Source: Candidatus Chlorobium masyuteum
GTDB taxonomy: Bacteria > Bacteroidota > Chlorobiia > Chlorobiales > Chlorobiaceae
Assembly (NCBI RefSeq): GCF_011601315.1
Contig: NZ_JAAORA010000002.1
Span: 124,001-188,000, forward strand
DNA length: 64,000 bases
Reading direction: 5' to 3'
Position 1 is the stretch's first letter. Each line of letters starts with the position of its first letter. Made by a program: the position numbers and the translations under genes. Below the pieces are notes generated by a model. It saw nothing but the letters and a program-made list of their open reading frames with translations, was not told where the DNA came from and did no database searches. Positions 11,320-19,509 of the stretch are shown piece after piece.

Positions 11320-11468
11320 TTCTCAGGGCGGGGTGAAAATCCCCACCGGCGGTATACCGGCTGTTAATCCGGAAAGCCCGCGAGCGCTTTCGATTGTTTC
11401 GAAAGGTCAGCAGATTTGGTGAAACTCCAAAGCCGACGGTTACAGTCCGGATGAAAGAGGATAGCGAT
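11320..11468 (+). ncRNA. FMN riboswitch (RFN element)
   Basis: All conserved segments of the RFN aptamer are present in order: TCTCAGGGCGGGGTGAAA, CCCCACCGGCGGT, AGCCCGCGAGCG, GGTCAGCAGATTTGGTGAAA, CCAAAGCCGACGGTTACAGT and CCGGATGAAAGAGGATA. The aptamer binds flavin mononucleotide and switches off riboflavin genes. It ends about 180 bp before ribB, leaving room for an expression platform. Confidence 0.97.
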
Positions 11469-11568
11469 GCCCAGGAAATACTCCTGCATTCCTTCGCCCT
11501 GATTCATGGGCACCTCTCAGAAATATGTTGTTCCTGCGCTGTCGGCCACCGGACTCTTCATAGTCTTT

Positions 11569-11596
11569 TGGCTGCCGCTTGCAGCATGTTTTTTTG
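11569..11596 (+). terminator. Candidate expression-platform terminator of the FMN riboswitch
   Basis: A short stem GCTGC/GCAGC (11571-11585) followed after three bases by seven T, located between the aptamer and ribB. This is what a ligand-induced terminator would look like, but the stem is only about 5-6 bp, so control at translation initiation remains possible. Confidence 0.5.
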
Positions 11597-11646
11597 AGAT
11601 GCTTTTGTGGTATGGTACGTAATTGCCATCAATAAAATATGATACC

Positions 11647-12306
11647 ATGAATCAGATTCTTGCCCGTAAGTATGGAGACTCTTTTGAGCGTGTTGAGCGT
11701 GCTCTAACTGCCCTTCGTGAAGGTAAGGGGGTGCTTGTTGCCGACTCTCCGGATCGTGAAAACGAAGCCGATCTTATTTATTCTACCGAATACCTTACCG
11801 TATCCCAGATGGCACTGCTCATAAGGGAGTGCAGCGGCATTGTCTGCCTCTGCATGACGGACGAGAAAGTGCGCTCGCTTGAGCTGCCCATGATGGTGGC
11901 CAACAACACCAGTGGTTTTCAGACCGCCTTCACCGTCTCCATCGAAGCGGCGGAAGGTGTTACAACGGGGGTTTCCGCTGCCGACCGGGTCCATACGGTA
12001 AAAGCGGCCTCTGCGCTGAATGCCCTTCCCTCCGATCTTCGCCGACCGGGTCATATCTTCCCTCTCAGGGCAAGGGCGGGCGGCGTGCTTGAGCGCCCCG
12101 GTCACACTGAAGGCACGGTTGACCTCATGCGCCTCGCCGGGCTCAACCCCTGCGGAGTTCTCTGCGAACTCACCAACCCCGACGGCACCATGGCCAACAT
12201 GGAGGAGACTATTGTTTTCGCCGAAAAACACGGCTATCCGGTGCTCACCATTGAGGATGTTATTGCCTACAGGGAACGGATGGAGCTTAAGGAGCAGGTT
12301 GCCTGA
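11647..12306 (+). CDS. ribB: 3,4-dihydroxy-2-butanone 4-phosphate synthase (stand-alone)
   Basis: A 219-residue protein from the ATG at 11647; an upstream in-frame ATG would add eight residues. The start [20 protein letters not shown] aligns with the enterobacterial RibB start. Family motifs are [10 protein letters not shown] (acidic metal/substrate loop), [26 protein letters not shown] and [15 protein letters not shown]. It converts ribulose 5-phosphate to the four-carbon precursor of riboflavin. There is no RibA (GTP cyclohydrolase II) domain. It lies alone downstream of an FMN riboswitch, giving flavin feedback control. The closeness to gamma-proteobacterial RibB, together with the same riboswitch context, hints at horizontal acquisition or a second copy beside a RibBA elsewhere; this is inference. 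No clear Shine-Dalgarno. Confidence 0.95.
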   Translation: MNQILARKYGDSFERVERALTALREGKGVLVADSPDRENEADLIYSTEYLTVSQMALLIRECSGIVCLCMTDEKVRSLELPMMVANNTSGFQTAFTVSIEAAEGVTTGVSAADRVHTVKAASALNALPSDLRRPGHIFPLRARAGGVLERPGHTEGTVDLMRLAGLNPCGVLCELTNPDGTMANMEETIVFAEKHGYPVLTIEDVIAYRERMELKEQVA

Positions 12307-12414
12307 CGAGTCCTGTTTATTTGCAAAGTTCAGCGGCGACTGGAGTGTAATGAACAGTTGCTTCTCCAGTGCTGCTGTGATATATTTGTACAAATAAGAG
12401 ATGGAGGATCATTC

Positions 12415-12645
12415 ATGAATGCAGAATTGACGGATATCAGACGCAAAGTTCTTGCTCTGCCAATGAAAGCCCGAGCAGAGCTTGCCGAGCAACTGCTTGC
12501 AAGTCTGGATGAAGCTGATGGTCAGGAAATTGAGGATATATGGATTGATGAGGCAGAGGAGCGCTATCAGGCCTATTTGAAAGGAGAGATTACGGCGCGA
12601 CCCTTTGCTGATGTACTTCGGGAGGCTAAAGAAAAACTAAGGTGA
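12415..12645 (+). CDS. Addiction-module antitoxin, Unstab_antitox-like
   Basis: A 76-residue acidic protein from the ATG at 12415, with a strong GGAGG site 8 bp upstream. The N-terminal segment (RRKVLALPMKARAELAEQLL) followed by SLDE and an acidic C-terminus is characteristic of the putative addiction module component family (TIGR02574/PF09720). Such proteins neutralise a ParE/RelE-type toxin and usually repress their own operon. The stop overlaps the GTG start of the next gene by three bases, as expected of a translationally coupled antitoxin-toxin pair. The longer frame from 12358 is rejected because the ribosome-binding site fits 12415. Confidence 0.88.
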   Translation: MNAELTDIRRKVLALPMKARAELAEQLLASLDEADGQEIEDIWIDEAEERYQAYLKGEITARPFADVLREAKEKLR

Positions 12646-12938
12646 AAAAAGTCCGCCTTCTTAAACCCGCAGAAAATGAGCTGTTTGATGCAATGTTTTA
12701 TTATGAACGTCAAGCAGATGGTCTTGGTTTCGATTTTGCAGTTTGCATAAATGAAGCTGCTGCCCGTATAGAAAAAAATCCGGAAGCATATCCTGAAACC
12801 AGAAATAGAGTGCGGAGATGCCTTGTTCGCCGGTTTCCTTTTGCTCTTTTGCACAAGATACTACCTGATGAGTTGCTGATTCTTGCTGTAATGCACTTGA
12901 AACGGCATCCTTCCTATTGGGTTAGCAGATTGTCGTGA
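12642..12938 (+). CDS. ParE/RelE-superfamily toxin
   Basis: A 98-residue basic protein starting at GTG, overlapping the antitoxin stop. The pattern LKPAENELFDAMFYYERQ, then RIEKNPEAYPETRNRVRRCL and RRFPFALLHKI, is the plasmid-stabilisation (ParE-like) fold. Relatives either inhibit DNA gyrase or cleave mRNA; the target cannot be chosen from sequence. The gene looks intact, so this pair is probably a functional type II module. The next ORF begins just after, but has its own ribosome-binding site. Confidence 0.87.
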   Translation: MKKVRLLKPAENELFDAMFYYERQADGLGFDFAVCINEAAARIEKNPEAYPETRNRVRRCLVRRFPFALLHKILPDELLILAVMHLKRHPSYWVSRLS

Positions 12939-12961
12939 TGTTTGATTGTAAGGAGGGCTCG

Positions 12962-13357
12962 ATGAACTGGAAAAGAGTATTTGCGGTCTGGTTTCTGATT
13001 GCTGTGGCGGAGTCGGTTCATGGTACTCTGCGGCGGCTTTTTCTTGTGCCACGGGTTGGAGAGCTGCTCTCTCATCAGATCGGGGTGGTGGTCGGATCTG
13101 CCATTATCTTTACTATCGCATGGCTCACTATCCGCTGGTTCGGTCCCGGTTCGCACCGGGAGCAGCTTCAGGTCGGAGCGCTCTGGGTAGTGCTGACCCT
13201 CATCTTCGAATTCACACTCGGCTACTTTTTCGGCTATACCTTCGAGCGTATCCTCGCCGATTACAACATCCCCCAGGGCGGGCTGATGGTTTTCGGCGTG
13301 CTCTTCATGTTCATCACTCCCGCCATGACTGCACGGGCGCGTGGGTTGATTGAGTAG
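12962..13357 (+). CDS. Small integral membrane protein, unknown function
   Basis: A 131-residue hydrophobic protein from the ATG at 12962, chosen because AGGAGG lies 6 bp upstream. About four membrane segments are visible, near residues 4-20, 38-55, 72-95 and 105-122, with short charged loops (RRLFLVPRVGE, GPGSHREQ) and a conserved-looking FTLGYFFGYTFERILADYN stretch. I do not recognise the family. It lies between toxin-antitoxin genes and could simply be passenger DNA of this accessory patch. Confidence 0.7.
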   Translation: MNWKRVFAVWFLIAVAESVHGTLRRLFLVPRVGELLSHQIGVVVGSAIIFTIAWLTIRWFGPGSHREQLQVGALWVVLTLIFEFTLGYFFGYTFERILADYNIPQGGLMVFGVLFMFITPAMTARARGLIE

Positions 13358-13399
13358 ATGGTGCTGAATGGTTTGTTTTTAGAAAAGGGAGGAGGATAT

Positions 13400-13639
13400 A
13401 TGAAGAGTAGTATTAAATATACAGATGAGCCGATTGGTGAATTAAAGGTGGTTAAAGACTTTCTGCCTTCACCTGAGCAATTGATCCTGAAGGAGGAGAA
13501 CGTCAAGATTACGATAGCACTGAAAAAATCAAGTGTGGACTTCTTCAAGAGTGAAGCAAAGAAACACCATACCTCCTATCATGGTATGATAAGAGAACTC
13601 GTAGACTGGTACGCAGTCCAGAACACCAAAAGCGCATAA
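13400..13639 (+). CDS. CopG-type (ribbon-helix-helix) antitoxin without visible toxin
   Basis: A 79-residue protein from the ATG at 13400 (GGGAGGAGG just upstream). The sequence, starting MKSSIKYTDEPIGELKVVKD and containing VKITIALKKSSVDFFKSEAK and YHGMIRELVDWYA, matches the CopG_antitoxin family (PF12441). Members usually follow a BrnT-like toxin and bind DNA through a ribbon-helix-helix. Here the gene upstream is a membrane protein and no BrnT-like frame is present on either side, so it is an orphan. It may repress in trans or protect against a toxin encoded elsewhere. Confidence 0.82.
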   Translation: MKSSIKYTDEPIGELKVVKDFLPSPEQLILKEENVKITIALKKSSVDFFKSEAKKHHTSYHGMIRELVDWYAVQNTKSA

Positions 13640-13740
13640 TCCGCCCCTCTCTATATAACCCTCGACCAGTTGAGTTTGGATGGATTGGCAGTATGATTCA
13701 ATGGCGGATTCGTATTTACAATGTCAGGCAGGGAATAAAT

Positions 13741-14280
13741 ATGGACATTTATTGGCACGAGTTGAATGCTTACAAGTATGAGATTGATGACATATCAGCG
13801 AAGATTGAAGCGTTCAGAAAGGATAATTCCTGCGTTGACAACGTTACGCATTTTGGAATTGGGCTAAGCAATCGAGCGCTTCTAATCGTGGTCGGTCTCT
13901 GCGCGTTAGTTGAAATCCGACTATTCGAGCTTGCTGAAGAAGAGGAGTCGCGGCACCAGTTCAAGGTCGATGATCTTGCCGGCCAGGGATTAACACGATT
14001 GCAGAAGTATTTGTCTAAATCACAAAGGATCGACTGCCTGCAAGATATTCGGGCACGTGCACGCATTCAGGCAAGAATTGAGAGACTTGCTTTGGGTAAT
14101 CCCGGGGATGTCAAGCCTGTCGGTGAAGGGATTTCGGAGATGTGAATTGATTATGGCCCCGGTTATCGGGTTTATTATATACAGCAAGGCCGATCAGTGA
14201 TCATTTTGCTGGCTGGAGGTGATAAAAGCACGCAAGCCAGAGATATAAAAACTGCACGCGACTTGGCACAAAATTTATAG
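13741..14280 (+). pseudogene. Fused, nonsense-interrupted HigB/RelE-type killer-protein remnant
   Basis: The frame from the ATG at 13741 first encodes ~98 residues of an unrecognised protein (MDIYWHELNAYKYEIDD...). From about 14035 it becomes a clear phage-derived Gp49/HigB-type killer protein: RARARIQARIERLALGN and PGDVKPVGEGISEM. At 14143-14145 a TGA interrupts the frame exactly where the family has Arg (SEM-R-IDYGPGYRV). After the TGA the same frame continues IDYGPGYRVYYIQQG and AGGDKSTQARDIKTARD to a TAG at 14278-14280. The toxin therefore lacks its first ~15-20 residues, is joined to foreign sequence by deletion, and carries a CGA-to-TGA type nonsense change. It should be inactive. The antitoxin starts 9 bp further on. 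Confidence 0.8.
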
Positions 14281-14289
14281 GAGTTACAC

Positions 14290-14595
14290 ATGGCGAAAAC
14301 TGTGACGACAAAATATGATGTATCGGAGCACCTTCGTACTCCGGAGGAGATGGCTGCTTATCTGGAGATGTGCATGGAAGAGGCAAATGGTGATACAGCG
14401 TTTATTGCGAAGGCATTGGGGGATATTGCAAGAGCAAAAGGTATGACACAGGTAGCGCGGGATGCGGGTTTGTCTCGGGAGAGTCTCTACAAGGCCCTTT
14501 CAGGTGAACGCAGTCCGGGATTTGATACCATTCTTAAAGTAATACGTGCCCTCGGATTGAAATTGCATGCAGAAGCCGCATCTGCAATAAATTAA
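14290..14595 (+). CDS. HigA-like addiction-module antidote, XRE family
   Basis: A 101-residue protein with AGGAG 7 bp before the ATG. It begins with the family lead-in (TTKYDVSEHLRTPEEMAAYL), followed by a helix-turn-helix (GMTQVARDAGLSRESLYKAL, then SGERSPGFDTILKVIRALGL). This matches the probable addiction module antidote family (TIGR02684), whose genes directly follow Gp49/HigB-type killer genes. The partner toxin upstream is broken, so this antitoxin is now solitary. It may persist as a repressor or as an anti-addiction factor against related plasmid or phage toxins. Confidence 0.9.
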   Translation: MAKTVTTKYDVSEHLRTPEEMAAYLEMCMEEANGDTAFIAKALGDIARAKGMTQVARDAGLSRESLYKALSGERSPGFDTILKVIRALGLKLHAEAASAIN

Positions 14596-14647
14596 CCTCC
14601 CAAAAAAAGCAATTCAGCCGCTCACTACGCACCCTCAATAGATGTCA

Positions 14648-14674
14648 AGCCCCAGAGGGGCGAAATATCGGTAG
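14648..14674 (+). repeat. Dispersed 27-bp repeat, copy 1
   Basis: A 27-base element beginning AGCCCCAGAGGGGCG and ending ATCGGTAG. It has the same length and register as copies at 44575, 48241 and 51843. The first half can fold into a CCCC/GGGG hairpin. All copies are intergenic or in gene leaders. Confidence 0.8.
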
Positions 14675-14767
14675 CGCGGTCCCTATGCAATCGGGGCTGG
14701 GAAAGGATTTTGAGCACCGCCCAACGAAGCAATTGGATCGCGCAACAGATTTATAGCCCGGCCCCTC

Positions 14768-16027
14768 CTAATACCATCCTCTCAGCTTCATCGCCTCCGC
14801 AACCCGTTCGACGGCGACGATATATGCAGCAAGGCGGTTGTGTACCTTGTATTGCTGTGCTGTTTTGTGCACGCTCTGGAAGGCGGCTTTCATCTTTTTT
14901 TCGAGGCGTAAATGCACCTCATCCTCTTCCCAGTAGTAGCCGTAGGCGTTCTGAACCATTTCGAAGTATGAGACGGTGACTCCTCCGGCGTTGCAGAGCA
15001 GATCCGGGATGATGTGAATCCCTTTATTATATAATATAGGGTCGGCCTCCGGAGTTGTCGGGCCGTTTGCCAGTTCCGCGATGATTTTCGCACGGATATT
15101 CGAAGTATTGGTTTCGGTAATTACCGATTCGAGTGCGGCGGGAAAGAGCACCGTCACATCAAGCGCAAGCAGCTCTTCATTGGAGATTGCGGAGGATCCG
15201 GGAAAGCCGGTGACTGTGCCAGTTTTCTCTTTATGTGTTTTGACTGCGTTATAGTCAAGACCTTCAGCATTGTAAATGCATCCTTTCGAGTCTGAAACAG
15301 CAATTACCATCATGCCGAGCAACTCAACGGCCAGTTTATGTGCAGAGGAGCCGGCATTGCCATATCCCAGTATAGCGGCTGCCGCTCCTGTGAGGTTGAT
15401 GCCAAGCGCTGTAGCGGCTTCACGGACACAGTAGATACCGCCCCGTGCCGTTGCGTCACCCCGTCCGGCAGAGCCTCCAAGTGCGATCGGTTTTCCGGTG
15501 ATTACTCCGAATTCGTTGTTCCCCTGCATGAAGGCGTACTCATCAGCCATCCATGCCATGATTTGCGGTGTTGTGTAAACATCGGGAGCAGGTATATCTT
15601 TCTCCGGGCCAAGAATCCGACCAACCTGGCGGATATAGGCGCGTGACAACCGTTCAAGTTCACCCGCCGACATGGTTTTCGGATCGCAGATCACTCCGCC
15701 CTTGCCTCCACCGAGCGGAATGTCGAGGAGTGCTGTTTTCCAGGTCATCCAGGTTGCGAGTGCCCGGACGGTATTGATGGTCTCATCGGGATGAAAGCGG
15801 ATACCTCCCTTGTTTGGCCCCCTCGCATCGTTGTGCTGCACCCGGAAGCCACGAAACACTTTTGTAGTGCCGTTGTCCATTTTGACCGGCATGGTGACAT
15901 GCAGTTCCCGCATCGGGCAGCGGAGAAGTTCGTGCGCAGCCGGATCAAGCCTTATTATTGCCGCGGCTTCATCAAGCTGATTTTGAGCGGTTTTAAACGG
16001 GTCGGGCATTGGGACGCGAATAGACAT
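14768..16027 (-). CDS. Glu/Leu/Phe/Val family dehydrogenase, probable glutamate dehydrogenase
   Basis: A 419-residue protein from the ATG complement at 16025-16027. The annotated-length alternative adds 30 residues that overlap dapF and do not fit the family. Seen: substrate-binding [14 protein letters not shown] with the catalytic lysine region, [19 protein letters not shown], a Rossmann turn ([15 protein letters not shown]), and [15 protein letters not shown]. The family catalyses reversible oxidative deamination of an amino acid; length and motifs fit hexameric glutamate dehydrogenase, linking 2-oxoglutarate made by KorAB to ammonia assimilation. Coenzyme preference cannot be told. It starts 1 bp after the dapF stop, so the two are one operon. 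Confidence 0.92.
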   Translation of the reverse strand: MSIRVPMPDPFKTAQNQLDEAAAIIRLDPAAHELLRCPMRELHVTMPVKMDNGTTKVFRGFRVQHNDARGPNKGGIRFHPDETINTVRALATWMTWKTALLDIPLGGGKGGVICDPKTMSAGELERLSRAYIRQVGRILGPEKDIPAPDVYTTPQIMAWMADEYAFMQGNNEFGVITGKPIALGGSAGRGDATARGGIYCVREAATALGINLTGAAAAILGYGNAGSSAHKLAVELLGMMVIAVSDSKGCIYNAEGLDYNAVKTHKEKTGTVTGFPGSSAISNEELLALDVTVLFPAALESVITETNTSNIRAKIIAELANGPTTPEADPILYNKGIHIIPDLLCNAGGVTVSYFEMVQNAYGYYWEEDEVHLRLEKKMKAAFQSVHKTAQQYKVHNRLAAYIVAVERVAEAMKLRGWY

Positions 16028-16028
16028 G

Positions 16029-16829
16029 TTATGCAATCGTGATGGTGCCTCTGTAGACAATCTTTGCCGGACCGGTAAGGTAGACCTCCTGCATCGCTTC
16101 GTCGAAACGGACTTCAAGGATGTCGCCGCTTTTTACCGTTACCCTGATGTTGCAGCTCTCCACCTTGCCCAGTTTTCGGCTCATGAGTGCTGCGGCTACT
16201 GCTCCGGTTCCGCAGGCGAGGGTTTCATCCTCAACCCCGCGCTCAAAGGTGCGAATCGAAAGAGAGTCGGGAGAGGTAATCTCGATAAAATTGACATTGG
16301 TGCCTCCGGGGAACTCGTCGGTTCTGTGCCTGATGGTTCGGCCTGTTCCTGTGACACTGGCGCTTTCGAGGTCTGAAGTATATATAATAATATGCGGAGA
16401 GCCGGTATTGACCGAGTGGCAGGTGAGCCCTTCAAGAGCAATACCGGTTCTGAAGTTTTCGGGTGCGAGCATGCGGAGCTGAACGGTTTCCGGCCCGGTC
16501 ACAACGGCGACATAGCGATTTCCGTTGGCTTCAAAGGTGCAACCGTTAGCAGATGAAAAGTGTACGCCGATGGTGTGGGCGAACCAGACCGCGCACCGCC
16601 CGCCGTTGCCGCACATTGAGCCCAACAGGCCGTCGGAATTGTAATAGTTCATGCTGAAGTCATAGCGCTCTGAAGGCTCAATGAGAATAAGCCCGTCGGC
16701 ACCAATACCGGTTCTCCTGGTACAGAGATCCCTTATCTGACGGGTAGCAAGATGTATCGAAAGAGAGCGGTTGTCGATAACAATAAAGTCATTGCCTGCT
16801 CCCGAGAGTTTGCTGAAGGTGATTTCCAT
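16029..16829 (-). CDS. dapF: Diaminopimelate epimerase
   Basis: A 266-residue protein with the two symmetric active-site motifs: MCGNGGRCA containing Cys73 and ETLACGTGA containing Cys206, the acid/base pair that racemises LL- to meso-diaminopimelate. The N-terminal [12 protein letters not shown] is also typical. It supplies the peptidoglycan cross-linking residue and the lysine precursor. It is the first gene of a minus-strand unit with the glutamate dehydrogenase gene. Confidence 0.97.
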   Translation of the reverse strand: MEITFSKLSGAGNDFIVIDNRSLSIHLATRQIRDLCTRRTGIGADGLILIEPSERYDFSMNYYNSDGLLGSMCGNGGRCAVWFAHTIGVHFSSANGCTFEANGNRYVAVVTGPETVQLRMLAPENFRTGIALEGLTCHSVNTGSPHIIIYTSDLESASVTGTGRTIRHRTDEFPGGTNVNFIEITSPDSLSIRTFERGVEDETLACGTGAVAAALMSRKLGKVESCNIRVTVKSGDILEVRFDEAMQEVYLTGPAKIVYRGTITIA

Positions 16830-17224
16830 GATTCAGTTTAATGTTCCCCCGAGCTCTTCTTCCGGCCTCATTCAGATAGTTTCAAGGCCAAAAAAAGGGC
16901 TCCAGGAAGAGCTTTCATGCTGTATAATAAAACAATAGCGCCTTATTGCGCCGCCAAAAAATTTATTATTAAAAATTTTTTCTTATTTTATTTGCTAAAA
17001 CGTGAGGTGAATTATTTGGTGAATCCCCTCTCTGTTGCAGGTATTAACATGGATATTTCCAGAAGTCTGATATAGATTTTACGTGCAGAGCGTTACGATA
17101 CATGCAGAAAGCCGGATGGTTCAGCTGAGCTCTCAAGGGCCAAATGGCATTAGTCTGACAGTATCGCAAGAGTTTTCTTTCGGTTTCTTCAACCTGAATA
17201 TGTCCAAACAAAGGAGAGAATACA
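16830..17224. promoter_or_regulatory. Divergent intergenic region dapF / pscA
   Basis: This 395-bp gap must carry the promoters of the dapF-gdh unit (minus) and of pscA (plus). It includes a very AT-rich block at about 16955-16995 and a short repeat GCGCC...GGCGC near 16941-16953. AAAGGAGAG lies just before the pscA start and is a good ribosome-binding site. I see no reading frame with family resemblance here. Confidence 0.55.
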
Positions 17225-19420
17225 ATGGCTGAACAAGTGAATCCGGCCGGAGTCAAGCCAAAGGGCACAGTCCCACCTCCCAAGGGGAATGCTCCTTCTC
17301 CAAAGGGGAACGGCGCTCCAGGCGCTCCATCCGTTATCAAGGAGCAGGATGCTTCAAAAATGAGAAGATTTCTGTTCCAGCGAACAGAGACTCGTAGCAC
17401 CAAGTGGTATCAGATTTTTGATACCGACAAGGTTGATGATGAGCAGGTAGTGGGTGCTCACCTTGCCCTGCTTGGAGTTCTGGGTTTTCTCATGGCCATC
17501 TACTACATTTCCGGCATTCAGGTTTTTCCATGGGGTGCACCGGGATTTCATGACAGCTGGTTCTATCTTACCATCAAGCCGAGAATGGTCTCTCTCGGTA
17601 TTGATACCTACAGCACCAAAACCGACGATCTTGCGTTTGCCGGACAGAATCTGCTCGCCTGGGCAGGGTATCACCTGCTGGCCGGTTCCGTTCTGATTTT
17701 CGGCGGATGGCGTCACTGGACCCACAACCTCACCAATCCGTTTACCGGTCGTGCCGGTAACTTCCGCGACTTCCGCTTTCTCGGCAAGTTCGGCGATGTG
17801 GTTTTCAGCGGAACAAGCGCCAAATCCTACAAGGATGCGCTCGGACCTCATGCGGTTTACATGTCGCTGCTCTTCCTCGGCTGGGGTCTTGTGATGTGGT
17901 TTATCCTTGGCTTTGCTCCGATTCCTGATTTTCAGACGATCAATGCCGAGACCTTTATGTCGTTCATCTTTGCGGTAATCTTTTTCTCTCTTGGTATCTA
18001 CTGGTGGAACAACCCTCCGAATGCAGCCACCCATCTCAATGATGATATGAAGGCCGCATTCTCGGTACACCTTACAGCAATCGGCTATATCAACATTGCT
18101 CTTGGTTGTATCGCCTTCGTTGCTTTCCAGCAGCCATCATTTGCCGCATACTACAAACACCTTGACACACTTGCTTTCTATATTTATGGAGAGCCATTCA
18201 ACAGGGTGAGCTACAACTTTGTTCAGGAGGGCGGCAGAATCATCTCCGGCTCGAAAGAGTTTGTTGATTTTCCTGCTTTTGCAATTCTTCCGAAGAATGG
18301 ATCTACTTTCGGTATGGCAAGAACCGTGATCAACCTGATCACCTTCAACCATATTATCTGCGGTGTGCTCTATGTCTTTGCCGGTGTTTATCATGGTGGC
18401 CAGTATCTCCTTAAAATCCAGCTTAACGGCCTCTACAGCCAGATCAAGTCTGTCTTTGTCGCCAAGGGTCGTGATCAGGAGGTCCAGGTCAAGATTCTCG
18501 GAACAGTCATGGCACTCTGTTTTTCAACCATGCTCTCCGTTTATGCTGTTATCGTCTGGAACACCATCTGTGAACTGAATATGTTCGGTACGAACATTCT
18601 GATGTCGTTCTACTGGCTGAAACCACTTCCGATTTTCCAGTGGATGTTCACTGATCCAAGTATCAATGACTGGGTTATGGTTCACGTTATTGTTGCAGGT
18701 TCGCTTTTCTCATTGATCGCGCTTGTTCGTATTGCATTTTTCTCGCACACATCACCACTGTGGGATGATCTTGGTCTCAAGAAGAACTCCTACTCCTTCC
18801 CCTGTCTTGGCCCGGTCTATGGCGGTACATGCGGTGTATCGATCCAGGATCAGCTCTGGTTTGCAATGTTGTGGGGAATCAAGGGTCTTTCTGCAGTCTG
18901 CTGGTATATCGATGGTGCATGGATTGCATCAATGATGTATGGTGTTCCTGCGGCCGATGCAAAAGCATGGGACTCTGTTGCCGGACTTGCCCATCACTAT
19001 TCAGCTGGTATCTTCTACTACTTCTGGACAGAGACGGTCAACATCTTCTCAAGCTCGCATCTTTCGACGATTCTGATGATCGGTCATCTGATCTGGTTTA
19101 TCAGCTTTGCCGTATGGTTTGAAGATCGCGGTTCCCGTCTTGAAGGTGCTGATATCCAGACCAGAACTATCCGCTGGCTTGGAAAGAAGTTTCTCAACCG
19201 TGATGTTGCGTTCCGCTTCCCGGTACTGACGATTTCAGACTCGAAGATGGCAGGTACATTCCTTTATTTCGGCGGTGTATTTATCCTTGTCTTCCTGTTT
19301 ATCGGAAACGGATTCTATCAGACTGACTCCCCTCTGCCTCCGCAGGTTGGTGATGCAGCGGTATCAGGTCAGGTTCTTCTTACACAGGTTGTTGACTATC
19401 TGATGAAGCTGGTCGCCTGA
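17225..19420 (+). CDS. pscA: P840 photosynthetic reaction-centre core protein PscA
   Basis: A 731-residue membrane protein, the homodimeric type I reaction-centre core of green sulfur bacteria. A Pro/Lys/Gly-rich cytoplasmic leader (residues ~1-45) precedes about eleven hydrophobic helices. The FX iron-sulfur ligand loop is CLGPVYGGTC, with Cys527 and Cys536 each donated by both monomers. Several His residues in membrane helices are suited to bacteriochlorophyll binding. The protein performs light-driven charge separation in the cytoplasmic membrane beneath the chlorosomes and passes electrons through FX to PscB. pscB follows after 89 bp. The gene defines the organism group. Confidence 0.99.
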   Translation: MAEQVNPAGVKPKGTVPPPKGNAPSPKGNGAPGAPSVIKEQDASKMRRFLFQRTETRSTKWYQIFDTDKVDDEQVVGAHLALLGVLGFLMAIYYISGIQVFPWGAPGFHDSWFYLTIKPRMVSLGIDTYSTKTDDLAFAGQNLLAWAGYHLLAGSVLIFGGWRHWTHNLTNPFTGRAGNFRDFRFLGKFGDVVFSGTSAKSYKDALGPHAVYMSLLFLGWGLVMWFILGFAPIPDFQTINAETFMSFIFAVIFFSLGIYWWNNPPNAATHLNDDMKAAFSVHLTAIGYINIALGCIAFVAFQQPSFAAYYKHLDTLAFYIYGEPFNRVSYNFVQEGGRIISGSKEFVDFPAFAILPKNGSTFGMARTVINLITFNHIICGVLYVFAGVYHGGQYLLKIQLNGLYSQIKSVFVAKGRDQEVQVKILGTVMALCFSTMLSVYAVIVWNTICELNMFGTNILMSFYWLKPLPIFQWMFTDPSINDWVMVHVIVAGSLFSLIALVRIAFFSHTSPLWDDLGLKKNSYSFPCLGPVYGGTCGVSIQDQLWFAMLWGIKGLSAVCWYIDGAWIASMMYGVPAADAKAWDSVAGLAHHYSAGIFYYFWTETVNIFSSSHLSTILMIGHLIWFISFAVWFEDRGSRLEGADIQTRTIRWLGKKFLNRDVAFRFPVLTISDSKMAGTFLYFGGVFILVFLFIGNGFYQTDSPLPPQVGDAAVSGQVLLTQVVDYLMKLVA

Positions 19421-19509
19421 AACTCCCAGAGCCTGGGCGGTATGCAATACCGTTCAGGCTTTGATTATTGCTACTAAAGTCTATTCTGTAATTTAAGAGG
19501 AGGGTTTTT

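Noticed and set aside
16028-16117. Longer start for the glutamate dehydrogenase gene
   Set aside because: Would overlap dapF by about 90 bp and adds a basic, non-conserved leader; the ATG at 16027 fits the family.
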